Position numbers and translations under genes: made by a program. Of a stretch of DNA of 64,000 nucleotides, positions 10,001 to 21,244 are shown one piece after another. Origin of the DNA: Kovacikia minuta CCNUW1 (lineage in GTDB: Bacteria; Cyanobacteriota; Cyanobacteriia; Leptolyngbyales; Leptolyngbyaceae); assembly GCF_020091585.1 (NCBI RefSeq), contig NZ_CP083582.1, forward strand, positions 3,968,001-4,032,000, read 5' to 3'. How positions within the stretch are numbered: the first letter of the stretch is position 1; each line of letters opens with the position of its first letter. The notes below the pieces were generated by a model that worked only from the letters and a program-made list of their open reading frames with translations, searched no databases and was not told where the DNA came from.

Positions 10001-10022
10001 GGGGATTGTAGAGATCTTGTAG
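7001..10022 (+). CDS. PlsY-like acyltransferase fused to a PEP synthase-like protein (frameshift near 7916)
   Basis: Read as one frame the product is about 1006 residues. Residues 1-185 are a multi-helix membrane domain with LGTGNVSVSAAFYHGGKW, matching PlsY, which acylates glycerol-3-phosphate from acyl-phosphate. From about 215 follows a pyruvate phosphate dikinase-type nucleotide-binding domain (LVVRSSAVGEDSETASAAGQ). The C-terminus is a swivelling phosphohistidine domain (GGRLSHGAIVAREYRIPAV) with its His. A linker near 9047-9153 is made of heptamer repeats. One extra T at 7916/7917 breaks the frame; removing it gives ACFASYEAASAVQYRRD and joins the halves. ATG at 7001 is chosen because PlsY homology begins there. 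The fused activity is unknown. Confidence 0.85.
9047..9153. repeat. Heptanucleotide repeats inside the PlsY/PEP synthase-like gene
   Basis: Tracts of GGGGGCAGA-like, AACATTC (7-base unit) and CACACCC (7-base unit) lie in frame and encode a Gln/Ser/Thr/His/Pro-rich linker between conserved parts of the protein. Confidence 0.85.
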
Positions 10023-10032
10023 GAAATCAACA

Positions 10033-10305
10033 ATGGTCAATGTGGGATTAAATATCGTCTCTCTACTTGGCATCCTTCTGGCACTGTTCGGCTTACTATT
10101 ACCGTTTTTAGGAGCGTCCTTTCGCCGACCCTTCCGCCTGGAAAATCTGATTCAAGACATCATTCTTGCTTTCATCTATTTCCTTGTTGGTGGGATTCTG
10201 TTCTTTCAGGGGTGGCGTCTAGACCCAGTCCTCCAGTTTATGCAAGTGCTTCTGATTGGCTCGACGATTTACCTCACAATCAAAAATATTCGGGTTCGTC
10301 GCTAG
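10033..10305 (+). CDS. Ycf66-family membrane protein (short form)
   Basis: This 90-residue protein starts MVNVGLNIVSLLGILLALFG and contains the LFFQGWRLDPVLQF motif typical of the Ycf66 family, which is restricted to cyanobacteria and plastids and of unknown function. Three hydrophobic segments are visible (residues 7-30, 40-60 and 66-85). It starts 10 bases after the stop of the PlsY fusion on the same strand, so co-transcription is likely. Longer relatives carry a variable C-terminal tail that is absent here. Confidence 0.8.
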   Translation: MVNVGLNIVSLLGILLALFGLLLPFLGASFRRPFRLENLIQDIILAFIYFLVGGILFFQGWRLDPVLQFMQVLLIGSTIYLTIKNIRVRR

Positions 10306-10351
10306 ACCCTTCTACCGATTTAAACCAACTTCTGGGCAAATGCGAACAATC

Positions 10352-10417
10352 GTAGGGGCAGGTTTTGTTGAGATTTTTGGTTCAAATTGATAGTTTATGG
10401 GCTAAACCTGCCCCTAC
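10352..10417. repeat. Inverted repeat element (MITE-like)
   Basis: Fourteen-base perfect arms GTAGGGGCAGGTTT (10352-10365) and its complement (10404-10417) flank a 38-base AT-rich core. It resembles small non-autonomous palindromic elements common between cyanobacterial genes. Confidence 0.75.
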
Positions 10418-10540
10418 AGGCATCTGCCTTATTCTCAATTGAATTTGGTATCAGTTCAGATCCCCGACTTCTGGCAAAAATTTCGTCCTTTACGGATCAT
10501 CCACGGAAGAATTTGGGAATCTTTACGCAAACCCAGAAAT

Positions 10541-11119
10541 TCAATCCGTGAGGATTCCAGCTAACTTCAACACAAATCCTGGTAGCACTTCTTCTCCAGA
10601 CAACTGAAGGGAATGATGAAGCACCTCAACAGACTGGGTTGGACGATAGATTTCAACCGTTTGAGTTTCCGGGTCGAGCAACCAACCGAGTTGCAACCCA
10701 TTTTCCAGGTATTCCCGCATCTTTGCCTGCACCTCTTCGATTTCAGCACTGGCAGACCGTAATTCCACCACAAAATCAGGACAAAGCGGGACGTATTTCT
10801 TCCGTTGCTCTGGGGTCAGCGCCTGCCAGCGTTCCTGCTTGACCCAGGCAGCATCAGGAGAACGAATGGCACCATTGGGTAGTCGAAATCCGGTTGAGGA
10901 ATCGAAAGCAACCCCCAGATTCGCCTCTTCGTTCCAATTTTCGAGACGGGCACTCAGCTTAATATTGCGTCTGCCAGTTTCACCTCCTGTTAGGGCCACG
11001 ACAACCAGTTCTCCCTTTGCAGTCCGCTCGAATTTCAAATCGGGGTTTTGCTTGCAAATTTGCTCGAACTGTTCATCGTTCAATTCCAGGGTGGGGCGAA
11101 GGTCTAAGGTAACAACCAT
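10541..11119 (-). CDS. Uma2-family (DUF820) putative nuclease
   Basis: The 192-residue protein shows the family layout: an N-terminal region with NDEQFEQICKQNPDLKFE, then RSPDAAWVKQERW, PLCPDFVVELRSASAEIEEVQAKMREYLENG, and a C-terminal LGWLLDPETQTVEIYRP. The D...E-x-(R/K) pattern (PDFVVELRS) belongs to the PD-(D/E)XK nuclease fold. These proteins are massively expanded in cyanobacteria and their physiological role is unknown. Two more copies lie at 45.3 and 48.3 kb. Confidence 0.9.
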   Translation of the reverse strand: MVVTLDLRPTLELNDEQFEQICKQNPDLKFERTAKGELVVVALTGGETGRRNIKLSARLENWNEEANLGVAFDSSTGFRLPNGAIRSPDAAWVKQERWQALTPEQRKKYVPLCPDFVVELRSASAEIEEVQAKMREYLENGLQLGWLLDPETQTVEIYRPTQSVEVLHHSLQLSGEEVLPGFVLKLAGILTD

Positions 11120-11340
11120 AGGAGTTTGAGCTTAATCGCAGGGTGTGGAGTGTGGGGTGTGGAGTAATTTTGAGTTCTAAGTTATATCATTTTAGATTGC
11201 AGATTGTGGATGGCAAACTTTAAGTGCCGTTACGGATAAGGTTTCAGGAAATTATTTGCCCTCAACGCTATCTAAATTTGGTGTTAATTCTAGCTTCTAA
11301 TTTCTACCCCCTACCCCCTGTCCCCTATTTTCTGGCTAAT

Positions 11341-12200
11341 TTAGAAAAGATTCAGTTGAGTTGGTGTTTCTTCAGCGATCACATCCCACGGCAGCAAGGG
11401 CACTGGGGCACCCTGTTGCGCCAGCAAATGGTGGAAATGGCGCGCATTTGCGGGCGATCGTTCCTCCACTGGACAATGGACAAAGAAATAAATCTGGGTT
11501 CCCTGGTGCAACCAAGTCATTCACATGATTAACCCATTCCTGCACGAACGGTCGGTTCATCTCCAGGTCGGGATGGCTGATATAGCGAATCAGGCTGAAG
11601 GGTGCCGTGAGACTAAGTTGCAGGGGGAGGCGCGGTTTACGCCGTTCTGAGTGCAACTGAGGATCATCGGGTACATCATAAATGGGGCGGCTGTCCAGAA
11701 GCACCCGTCCGATTCCCAATTCTTCCAATAAATCGGTCAGCCTGCTGCTGTGAGGGTTCCTTAAACCAGTCAAGGTGACGCACCTCCAGGGCAAATTCTG
11801 CCTTGTCACGAGGCAATGCCACCAGAAAGGTTTCCAGATCACCCAGGTAGGCAGGTCCATAGCGGGGGGGAAGTTGGGCAAACAACGGTCCCAGGCGATC
11901 GCCCAACCCACCCATTTGATCGATAAAGCGCAATGTATCCGGGATCTGGGGTTCCAAATCTCCAGTATGGGTCAGGGATTTGGGCAATTTAAGACAAAAT
12001 TTGAAGCCGGGAGGTGTTTCCCTCGCCCAGCGATCGATCATCGCCGAATCAGGAATCGAATAAAACGTGGTGTTCCCTTCAACCGTTGGGAACCGCTCAC
12101 TATACAGCCGCAAAAACTCTCCCGATCGACTATTCGGCGGAAAGAAATCGCCCAACCACCCCTTATATGCCCAAATTGCACAGCCAATGCGGAAGTTCAT
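11341..12200 (-). CDS. DUF72 protein (two frameshifts, near 11751 and 11514)
   Basis: Conserved DUF72 (YecE-like) sequence is spread over three frames. The N-terminus has MNFRIGCAIWAYKGW and EGNTTFYSIPD. The middle has LEVRHLDWFKEPHSSRLTDL once an extra C near 11751 is removed. The end has WLHQGTQIYFFVHCPVEERS and runs to a stop at 11341-11343 once an extra T near 11514 is removed. The repaired product is about 285 residues, the usual family length. DUF72 proteins have a TIM-barrel fold and no settled function. No stop codons occur in the repaired frame, which argues for sequencing error over decay. Confidence 0.85.
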
Positions 12201-12520
12201 GGAGCCATCCTAGAATGAAAGGCTGATTATCGCTAGTACAGTTCGGCAAAGGAGGAGTACTCCATATTCAGAATGATCTTTAAGGGGAATCCCAGAACCG
12301 TACTTTCTCTGACATTCAACAATTCTTTAAAGCTTTCAGGAGGGAAGCTACTACAACTTCAGTGCTTTCAACTAGATCGCCATCATTCGAGATATGCAAT
12401 CATCAATCTAAATAACGAAAAAGTGGAAAACTACTTGCTTAAAATCATCTTTTTATTCTTCGACATATAATTTGATTTCCACCTCCTTAAAGGGTTGGAA
12501 TTAGCTAACATCCAGGCTCC

Positions 12521-12600
12521 AATCAGGAGGGTTTAGCCTGGGGTAGAGATGCTTTCGTTGCCTACAGAGGTTTTACCCAGATGCTGAGCCTCTACGGATT
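12521..12600. repeat. Dispersed palindromic repeat, diverged copy
   Basis: An imperfect hairpin with the internal words GTAGAGATGCTTTCGTTGCC and GAGGTTTTACCC. It is a diverged relative of the element at 36451-36525. Apart from it, the 560-base gap between 12200 and 12764 holds nothing I can support. Confidence 0.6.
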
Positions 12601-12763
12601 GTCGGTCTTGTTTCATTCGCGTTCTTGAGGGAAATGTGATTCTGAAAGCCTGGTTAAAAAATTGGTGTGAGTTCAACGTTTCTTCAATACTACTGTTTAG
12701 TTTGAAGGTGTTTATTACGTCCATCTCGGTTGCTGTCGATAGCCGGGAAAAGAGAACCTGAAT

Positions 12764-15700
12764 ATGGATGCCCGTCTTTTTGACAACGAACATGCCCGTC
12801 TAGATGCGCTCTATCGTTATCACATCCTCGATACTGAAACCGAGCAAGCGTTTGATGATTTGACCCGTTTAGCGGCTCAGATTTACCATACCCCGATCGC
12901 CCTGGTTAGTCTGGTTGATCGCGAACGTTTGTGGTTCAAATCCAGGGTTGGGTTGGCGATTTCGGAAGTCGATCGCAATTCGACCCTATGCAATCAGGCA
13001 ATTTTGCAGTCGGAACCGCTGATTGTAGAAGACACACTCCGGGATGAACGGTTTGCCACCTATCCGCTGGTGACGGCAGAACCGATGATCCGGTTTTATG
13101 CAGGCGCACCCCTGATTACCTCAGATGGCTATCGCTTGGGTACACTGTGCGTCATTGACCGCAATCCCCGTCAATTTCAGGCAGCGCAAATAGAGACCCT
13201 CCAGATCCTGAGTCGTCAGGTGATACATCTGCTGGAGTTACGACGAAATGTGGCGGTTTTACAAGAACGGGAACAGCAACTCCGACTGATCATCAATACC
13301 GAGCCAGAATGTGTGAAGATTGTTGATTCTGACGGCAACCTGCTGGACATGAATCCTGCGGGTCTGGCAATGATTGAGGTCGATGATCTCAGTGCAGTCG
13401 TGGGGCAGAAGGTAGATTTTCTGGTTGCACCAGAGCATCAAGCTGCCTTTCAATCGCTTCGGCAACGGGTTTGCCAGGGTGGAAGTGGGGTTTTGGAGTT
13501 TGACCTGATTGGTTGTCGGGGAACTCGCAGACATTTGGAAACGCATGCTGTTCCATTGCCGATCGCTCCAGATGGAACCCTGGCACAGCTTGCCATCACC
13601 CGCGACATCAGTGAACGCAAACAGGCAGCAGCAGAACGCGATCGCTTCTTCAATTTGTCGCTGGATATGATGTGTACTGCAACCCTGGAGGGCTACTTCA
13701 GCCGTCTGAATCCATCCTGGGAAAAGACCCTGGGCTATTCCTTAGAAGAATTGCAACGTGTCCCATTTATTGATTTTGTGCATCCTGAGGATCGGGCTGT
13801 AACCCTGGCAGAATTTCAGCGTGTGATCCAGAGCGGTGCCACCCCCTATTTTGAAAACCGCTATCGCTGTCGAGATGGTTCCTACAAATGGCTTGCCTGG
13901 ACTGCTGTTTCGGTAACTGAGTCGGGAGTGGTGTATGCGATCGCCCGTGATATCACCCGTCAGAAGCAAGCAGAAATCGCCCTCTCCCGGCTGGCAGCGA
14001 TCGTCGAGTCCTCCGCAGATGCAATTATCGGCAAAACCCTGGATGGCATCGTCACAAGCTGGAATACTGCCGCCGAGAGGATCTTTGGCTATTCTGCCGC
14101 AGAAGTGGTGGGGCATTCGATTGAGTTGCTGATTCCGAACGATCGCCAGAACGAAGAGTCGGTGATTCTGGAACGGTTGAAGCAGGGAGAGCGAATTGAA
14201 TATTTTGAAACTGTGCGGAAGCGCAAAGACGGGATGTTGATTCACATTTCGCTGACGATCTCTCCGGTTAAAGATGCCACCGGGCAGATTATTGGTGCCG
14301 CTAAGATTGCCCGCGATATCACAGCTCAAAAACAGGCCGCCGCCGCCTTACAACAAAGTGAATCCCGGTTATCGACGTTAATGGATAACCTGCCCGGTTA
14401 TGTCTATCAGGTTGCCAACGACCCAGACTATACGCCTGAGTTTATGAGTGTGGGCGTGTTTGCGGTTACGGGCTATCGACAGGAAGAATATCTGGTCGAT
14501 CGCACGATCACCTGTGGCCAGGAAATGCATCCCGACGATCGAAAACCAATTTGGGAATTGGTGCAGCAGGCTGTGGAAAGTCGGCAACCCTATGAGTGTG
14601 AATATCGCATTATCACTAAAACTGGCGTTGAGAAATGGGTCTGGGAACGGGGACGCGGAATTTATACCGATAGCGGAGAGTTACTCCGGTTAGAAGGCTT
14701 CGTCACCGATATCAGCGATCGCAAACAGGCAGAGGCATTACTACAAGATAGTCAGGTTCGCTTTCAAGCCTTTATGAACCACAGCCCCGTTGCCGCCTGG
14801 ATTACGGATGCCAATGGCACGATGCAATATGTCAGTCCAACCTATCTCCACACTTTTTATCTACCCACCTCTGACCTGATTGGTAAAACTGTGTTTGATG
14901 TTTATCCGTCTGAGATTGCTGAGAAATTTCTAGACAATATTCGAACCGTTGCAAACAATAATCAAATGTTAGAGGCGATCGAAATAGGGCCTCGTCCAGA
15001 TGGGACTACCGGCAATTTTCTGGTATATAAGTTCCCCATTTCAGATGCTTCAGGGCAATGTTTAGTTGGTGGAGTGGCAATTGATATTACTGAACGCCAG
15101 CAGGCAGAAGCATCGCTCCGACAGCAAGCCGAGCGTGAACGCATTGTGAGAGAAATCGCCCAGCGAATTCGGCGATCACTCAACCTGAATGAAATCTTGA
15201 GTACAACAGTGGTTGAGATCCAAAATTTGTTGCAAACCGATCGGGTTTTCCTCTATCAATTCAAGCCTGATTGGAGTGGCTTTATCACCGTTGAAACCGT
15301 TGATCCTGCCTGGCGATCGGTTCTTAGCAAAACGGTTGATGATCCATTTTTCAAACAGCCTGAAGGGCGACAATTGTATGAACGGGGAAGGGTTCAGGCA
15401 ATTACCGATATTTACACCGCAGGCTTAACCGCACTGCCATTTAGAGTTGCTGGAACAGTTTCAAGTCCGGGCAAACTTGGTGGTTCCCATTCTGCCGGAA
15501 GAGAAGCTATGGGGACTACTGGTTGTCAACCAATGTTCTGCCCCCCGGCAATGGCAACCGATGGAAATCGATTTACTCAAGCAACTGGCAATCCAGGTTG
15601 GGATTGCGATTCAACAATCCCAACTCTATCAGCAGGTGCAACTGGAATTGCAGGAACGCAACCGGGCAGAGGAAAAGAATCGGGAACAGGCAGCCCTCCT

Positions 15701-17168
15701 GGATGTGGCAACGGATGCCATTTTTGTGAGAGATCTGGAGTCTCACATCCTTTATTGGAACAAAGGAGCCGAGCGGCTGTATGGTTGGACTGCTGCTGAA
15801 GCCTATGGCAGGTCTACAATCTTGCTACTCTATCGCCAGGCACCCAGCAATCATCAATCTATCCATCAAGCTGTGCTTCAAACTGGGGAATGGCAGGGCG
15901 AATTACAACAGATTACAAAAGATGGTAAAGAATTGATCGTTGAAAGCCGCTGGACCTTAGTCAGAAGTTCCTATAGTCGGTCCAAATCCATTCTCGTTGT
16001 CAACACTGACATTACGCAGAAAAAACTACTAGAGCGACAGTTTTTGCGATCGCAACGCATGGAGAGTATTGGTACCTTGGCCGGTGGAATTGCACACGAT
16101 GTAAATAACATCCTGGCACCGATTCTGATGTCGGTGCAACTTCTGCGAATGAAACTGTCCGATGAACAAAGTGAGCAATGGTTAAATATTCTGGAAAGCA
16201 GTGCCAGACGAGGGAGCGAGTTAATCAAACAAGTACTGTCCTTTGCCCGTGGTATGGATGGCGAACAGGGTGTTTTGCAAATTCGCCATTTAATTGCAGA
16301 GATTAAGCAAATTGCTGAAGAAACCTTTCCCAAGTCCATTCAGATCTATACCCATGTACCACGGGAGCTGTGGACGATCTCTGGTGATGCTACTCACTTA
16401 CATCAGGTCTTGATGAATCTCTGTGTGAATGCCCGTGATGCGATGCCAGATGGAGGCACCCTCAGCATCCGAGCCAGAAACCTGGTCATCCATGAAACAG
16501 ATGTTCAGTTCCATCTAGATGCTACCGCCGGAGCATACGTGGCAATTTCGATCAGTGATACGGGAGTTGGCATTGCGACAGAGCTGTTAGATCGAATTTT
16601 TGAACCGTTCTTTACTACAAAAGAAATGAATAAAGGGACGGGGTTAGGGTTGTCAACAGTAATGGGAATTGTTAAAAGCCACAAAGGGTTTATCAATGTG
16701 TCCAGTAAACTTGGTGAGGGCACTGAGTTCACCGTTTTTCTGCCAGCAGTTGATGTGGAGGAAACCGAAATTGTGGATGAAATGGAGGTATTTGCTGGAC
16801 AGGGAGAGTGGATTTTGGTGGTAGACGATGAAGCACCCATTCGAGAAATTGCCAGGAACCTGCTTAAAACCTATGGCTACAAAGTCCTAACTGCGAGCAA
16901 TGGGATCGAAGCGATCGCCCTCTACGCCCAACATCAAGCAGAAATTTGCCTGACCTTAATCGATTTAATGATGCCTGAAATGGACGGCATAACCACCATT
17001 CACACCCTTAAAAAAATGAATCCCGACATTAAACTTATTACTTCAAGTGGATTGCTAACAGACACCGAAGCTTCCAGAACGGAAAAAACCTGTGTTCATT
17101 CGTTTCTGCCAAAACCCTATACCTCCAATGATTTACTCCAGATCATTCATGACGCCCTGAGGGGGTAG
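12764..17168 (+). CDS. Hybrid sensor histidine kinase, GAF-PASx5-GAF-PAS-HisKA-HATPase-REC (frameshift near 15434)
   Basis: Read as one frame the product is about 1467 residues and appears soluble. An N-terminal GAF domain (about 20-165) is followed by five PAS repeats, most ending in a DITERQQAE-type linker, then a second GAF domain that contains the frameshift, and a further PAS. The transmitter has the H box GGIAHDVNNILAPIL, the N box NLCVNARDAMP, DTGVGIA and GTGLGLSTVMG. A receiver follows with the aspartate in LIDLMMPEMDG. One extra C near 15434 separates the halves; removal restores CHLELLEQFQVRANLVVP. The attached receiver suggests a phosphorelay; the signal is unknown. Confidence 0.9.
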
Positions 17169-17287
17169 CGGAGATAAGGGGAGAAAGGAGAAAGGAGAGG
17201 AGAATAGGAAATCGTTCTGCAACTGATTCCTGGGCTGGGCGCTGGTCTTGAACTTTTGGCTGATCGCGGCTTTGACGCAGCAGGCGA

Positions 17288-18457
17288 TTAAATGCGACGG
17301 CGGAATAGGAGCAGCGTCCCAACCGTTACCCCAATTGCCAGCAATAGGGCGATCGGGTGGTGCAGCAACATGGCTAACAAAATCGTTGCCGCTGACAGGA
17401 CAAAGGCGGTAATTAAGCTACTCGCCATGAGGAAACTCTCGATGAACGCTCCCACCCCAGGAATTGCAGCGGTAAAGACACTGAACGGGGAACCTGTTAG
17501 CATCAATCCAAACCACATCATTAGAAATCCCGCACCCCGGAATATCCACGTCCACATCGTATGTTCCTTCTGGAGGGTTGCGATCGCGGCTTCCCGTGTT
17601 CCTGGCAGCAATCGATATAAAGGGGTGTTTTGGTGCAGGTAGGGGGTGATTTGGTTCTGATTCAGCTTGCCAAACACCGTCACCTGAGTATTTACAGGCA
17701 ACACGGTATAACAGACGCGGATATCGCCAATTTGGGGAGTTTGGGGTGAGCCAACCCCCTGAAAGATGTAGTGATCGGTGCGTATCGCAGTGCCACTGAT
17801 TCGACTATTTTGGGTGGTGAGTCGGAGATGTCCGGTTTGCGGTAAATGAATTGCGCCGCCCTCCCCCCATTCAGCAATAAAGCCTGTGCTATCGCAGGAC
17901 GCCCGGCGCTCACTCAACCGACTGAAACTGTTCATATCCAGTGTGTATCGACCCACTTTCGCTGCTGAGACTTTGAGCAACTGATCGGGGATAGCTTTGG
18001 GTGGATTTCGATGATTCTGGGAGTACTTAAAATTCTCTGATTTTTCCGGGTTAGAACTCCATCGAGTCTCATAGGTATAAATTGTCACCTGAGTTTCAGT
18101 ACCGTCTAACTGCTTGCGGCGCTCGGTCTTTCGCTCTTCATCCCAGGCATACATTTGAACGGTGCGGTCAACCACGACATATTTTCCTGGCAGCAAGAAT
18201 CGATCGTCCCCCAGGGGAGTTGTTGCGGTGATTCGATCGGTTACCGATACCAGTTTTGCCTGTGCCTTAGCAGGATTGACGATCGCCGATAGATCAACGG
18301 CAGTTTGGGCAACGGTTGCCAGGTTCAGTCTGCCTTCGTTCCAGACCAGTACCACAAAGGAACCTAAAAACAGCAGAATCCCCAGAATTGCTGCAAGTAA
18401 GGCGGTACCAAATTCGTCTAACCAACTGACCGATTTAACTTCGTACTGCTCACGCAT
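17288..18457 (-). CDS. TMEM43-family membrane protein
   Basis: The 389-residue protein has one transmembrane helix near residues 18-38 (AAILGILLFLGSFVVLVWNEGR), a long soluble region, and three to four helices at the C-terminus (from about residue 300). The VWNEGR motif after the first helix and this layout match the TMEM43/LUMA family, known in animals as an inner nuclear membrane protein and scattered in bacteria without known function. It ends beside the kinase at 17168 on the opposite strand. The upstream gap to the SDR holds no clear regulatory signal. Confidence 0.8.
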   Translation of the reverse strand: MREQYEVKSVSWLDEFGTALLAAILGILLFLGSFVVLVWNEGRLNLATVAQTAVDLSAIVNPAKAQAKLVSVTDRITATTPLGDDRFLLPGKYVVVDRTVQMYAWDEERKTERRKQLDGTETQVTIYTYETRWSSNPEKSENFKYSQNHRNPPKAIPDQLLKVSAAKVGRYTLDMNSFSRLSERRASCDSTGFIAEWGEGGAIHLPQTGHLRLTTQNSRISGTAIRTDHYIFQGVGSPQTPQIGDIRVCYTVLPVNTQVTVFGKLNQNQITPYLHQNTPLYRLLPGTREAAIATLQKEHTMWTWIFRGAGFLMMWFGLMLTGSPFSVFTAAIPGVGAFIESFLMASSLITAFVLSAATILLAMLLHHPIALLLAIGVTVGTLLLFRRRI

Positions 18458-18593
18458 AGGTCAGAAACGACCACTGACTCCGGTAACTTCGATCGCTAGT
18501 GTGCCCTTGAAAAGGGAAGATCTAGAGAATCTAGGTATAGAAGTTCCAAATGAATTGGAAGTGCGACTCAATGGTTCTGTTGGAGTAAAAGCA

Positions 18594-19410
18594 ATGACCT
18601 TTTTGAATCAAACGATCGTTCTAACTGGGGCATCAACTGGGGATGGGGCGATCGCTGGCGATCGCGCTGGCTCGGCAAGGGGCAAATTTAGTCCTGGCAG
18701 CACGCCAACACACCGCACTGGAAGAAGTGGCGGATGCCTGTCTCGCAGTGGGGGGAAAGGCAATCTCTGTGCCGACCGATGTGACCCAGCCCGAAGCCTG
18801 CCAGCAGTTAATTGAACAGGCGATCGCCACCTTTGGGCACATTGATATCCTGATCAACAACGCTGGAATTTCAATGCTGACGACTTTTGACCAGGTAACC
18901 GACCTCTCCATTTTTGAACAAGTGATGCGCGTCAATTACCTCGGTGCCGTTTACTTCACTCACTTTGCCCTGCCCCACCTGAAAGCGAGTCGAGGGCTAT
19001 TGGTGGCAATCTCTTCCCTCTGTGGCAAAACTGCCGTTCCTACCCGCTCTGGCTATGTTGCCAGTAAGCACGCTATGCACGGCTTCTTCGATACCCTCCG
19101 GATTGAGTTGCGCGGAACGGGGGTCGATGTGCTGGTTGTATCTCCCGGATTTGTGGCAACAGACATTCGGCAACGGGCGTTAGGATCTGATGGAAAAGTG
19201 TTAGGGCAGAGTCCTCGGGATGAAAACCAGAACACCATGTCAACCGATGAGTGTGTCCGTCAAATTGTTTGGGCAATGGAACGCCGGAAACGGGAACATT
19301 TAATGACCCTCAAAGGCAAAATCACCCCCTGGGCAAAATTGTTAATACCCGGACTCGTTGACAAAATTGCCGCCCATGCTGCCCGGACAACAGTCTTTGA
19401 GGGCAAGTAG
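18594..19410 (+). CDS. Short-chain dehydrogenase/reductase (frameshift near 18640)
   Basis: The N-terminal nucleotide-binding motif begins MTFLNQTIVLTGASTG in one frame and continues GRSLAIALARQGANLVLAARQ in the next. A run of four G where three are expected (near 18640) explains the shift. The repaired product is about 271 residues. It has the classical SDR NNAG motif (LINNAGIS), the catalytic Ser in AISSLCGK, and the YxxxK pair in SGYVASKHA. It is an NAD(P)-dependent oxidoreductase of unknown substrate. DEC-type C-terminal residues with an ERRKREH stretch are common in this subgroup. Confidence 0.87.
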
Positions 19411-19816
19411 TTTTTCTCAGCTTATGCGCTGTCTTCCTGCGGGTTTAAGCTGCTCGGTATTCAGGTAGTAATTTTGACTGCACCGATCCTGGTTTTGTGC
19501 AATTTTTGTCCAGATACACTAGTTTTTGTCTAAAGGAGGAAGGGAGACTGGTTGTGAATTATTTGTGTTTGATCGTTGGTTTGTCACGATTAACGAATGA
19601 CAATAGATCGGTAGCAACTAACCAAGGACAAATGACAATTGTGTAAGGCGTGCGGTGTATAGCAATCCGATTTGAGTTGGGAAAAGCGTCCCAGTTTTAG
19701 TGCTCAGCGGTCAGCAAAAAGCGGATAGTTGACTGCTAACCGCTCAGCGGCTGAGTTCCACTCTCAACCGATTGGGGACGGCTACTATCTAGTCAATTAA
19801 GGTTCAGAGAAAGAGA
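19411..19816. other. Intergenic region upstream of xdhA
   Basis: About 400 bases without a gene. It holds short CAGCGGTCAGC-type and GACTGCTAACCGC-type repeats near 19700-19760 and presumably the xdh promoter. No NtcA-type GTA-N8-TAC site was found. Confidence 0.6.
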
Positions 19817-21244
19817 ATGTCTGAAACGAGTTTAAATTTGACCATCAACGGCGAAAGCGTCCATATCAAGGACATTTCGCCCACCATGACATTGCTGGAA
19901 TATTTACGCTTTAGCGGTCGGGTGGGAACCAAAGAAGGCTGTGGAGACGGCGATTGTGGGGCTTGCACGGTGGCGATCGTGGGTTCTGGCGCAGACGGCA
20001 AACCCCACTACCTGGCGATGAACAGTTGTCTCATTCCTTTAGCATCGGTAGCGGGGCGGGAAATTATCACCGTCGAAGGTGTGGCAAACGGTGAACTGCA
20101 TCCTGTCCAGGCGGCAATGGTCAAAACTTTGGGTTCCCAATGCGGCTACTGCACCCCCGGCTTCATCATGAGCATGTTTGCGGGCTATTACGATGGTAAA
20201 GTCGATGAACCTTCCCTGGAAGGCAATCTCTGTCGCTGCACAGGTTACCTTTCGATTCGTCGGGCTGCCGAGATGGTGACAGAAGTGGTTGCCACCGACG
20301 AATTTGCTACCCGATTAGAGCAAATTGACCTGGATCTGCCCCCCCTCGATTACGTTGGCAACGATCAGCATTTCTACCGCCCAACCCAACTCAAGGAAGT
20401 ATTGGATTTGCTTCAGCAACATCCAGAGGCAACCCTGGTTGCAGGGGCAACCGACCTGGGGTTGGAACTAACCCATCGCCGCCAGCACTTCCCAGTGCTG
20501 ATTTCCCTGGAAGCGGTGACAGAACTTAAAAGGATTGAACAAACCCCAGAAGCCGTTGTCATTGGGGCTGCGGTTCCCCTCAGCCACATTGAAACCAACC
20601 TGCATGGGGTCTTTCCCAGTATGGATGAGATGGTGCACTGGTTCGCTGCCCGTCAGGTGCGCAATCGGGCAACCCTGGGCGGTAACATTGGCACCGCGTC
20701 GCCGATCGGCGATCTTCCCCCCGTCCTGCTTTCCCTGGATGCGGAACTGACGATCGCCAGTGCTGCTGGAACCCGCACATTGCCATTAGTAGACTTCTTC
20801 AAGGGCTACCGTCAAACCGACTTAAAGCCGGGGGAAGTGATTGTTTCCGTCACAATTCCCAAAGCGATTTCCCCCGGTGCGGTGCGTCGCCTCAGCCAGT
20901 CCTACAAAATTGGCAAACGGGGCACTGATGATATCAGTATTGTCGCCGCCGCTTTCACCATTGATCTGGATGAAACGGATCAGATCATTCATGCCCGTCT
21001 CGCCTATGGTGGGGTGGCAGCCATTCCAGCCCGGGCGATCGGCGTTGAAGCCGCCCTGATGGGACAACCCTGGAACCGGGAGACGGTGCAGCAGGTCAAA
21101 CCCGCCCTGAAGGAAGCCTTTACCCCCCTCACCGACTTCCGGGGCAGTGCCGACTATCGCAAACTGCTGGTTGCGAACCTATTTGAAAAGTTTTTTGTTG
21201 AATTTAGCAACTCCCCTGCTGAACCTTTGGAGGTGACAAGATGA
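19817..21244 (+). CDS. xdhA: Xanthine dehydrogenase-type small subunit (2Fe-2S and FAD domains)
   Basis: The 475-residue protein joins two parts of the xanthine oxidase family electron chain. Residues 1-165 hold the plant-type [2Fe-2S] cluster (GCGDGDCGACTVAIVG) and the second helical cluster (QCGYCTPGFIMS, then NLCRCTGY). From about residue 180 comes the FAD-binding domain with LVAGATDLGLEL and NRATLGGNIGTASPIGDLPP. The substrate is assigned by overall similarity to bacterial XdhA; other hydroxylases share the fold. The stop overlaps the start of the large subunit by 4 bases (ATGA), typical for a coupled heterodimer. Confidence 0.9.
   Translation: MSETSLNLTINGESVHIKDISPTMTLLEYLRFSGRVGTKEGCGDGDCGACTVAIVGSGADGKPHYLAMNSCLIPLASVAGREIITVEGVANGELHPVQAAMVKTLGSQCGYCTPGFIMSMFAGYYDGKVDEPSLEGNLCRCTGYLSIRRAAEMVTEVVATDEFATRLEQIDLDLPPLDYVGNDQHFYRPTQLKEVLDLLQQHPEATLVAGATDLGLELTHRRQHFPVLISLEAVTELKRIEQTPEAVVIGAAVPLSHIETNLHGVFPSMDEMVHWFAARQVRNRATLGGNIGTASPIGDLPPVLLSLDAELTIASAAGTRTLPLVDFFKGYRQTDLKPGEVIVSVTIPKAISPGAVRRLSQSYKIGKRGTDDISIVAAAFTIDLDETDQIIHARLAYGGVAAIPARAIGVEAALMGQPWNRETVQQVKPALKEAFTPLTDFRGSADYRKLLVANLFEKFFVEFSNSPAEPLEVTR

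Noticed and set aside
12273-12470. 65-codon ORF in the gap before the large kinase
   Set aside because: No ribosome binding site, no family resemblance, AT-rich non-coding look.
19411-19816. NtcA site upstream of xdhA
   Set aside because: No GTA-N8-TAC match was found.
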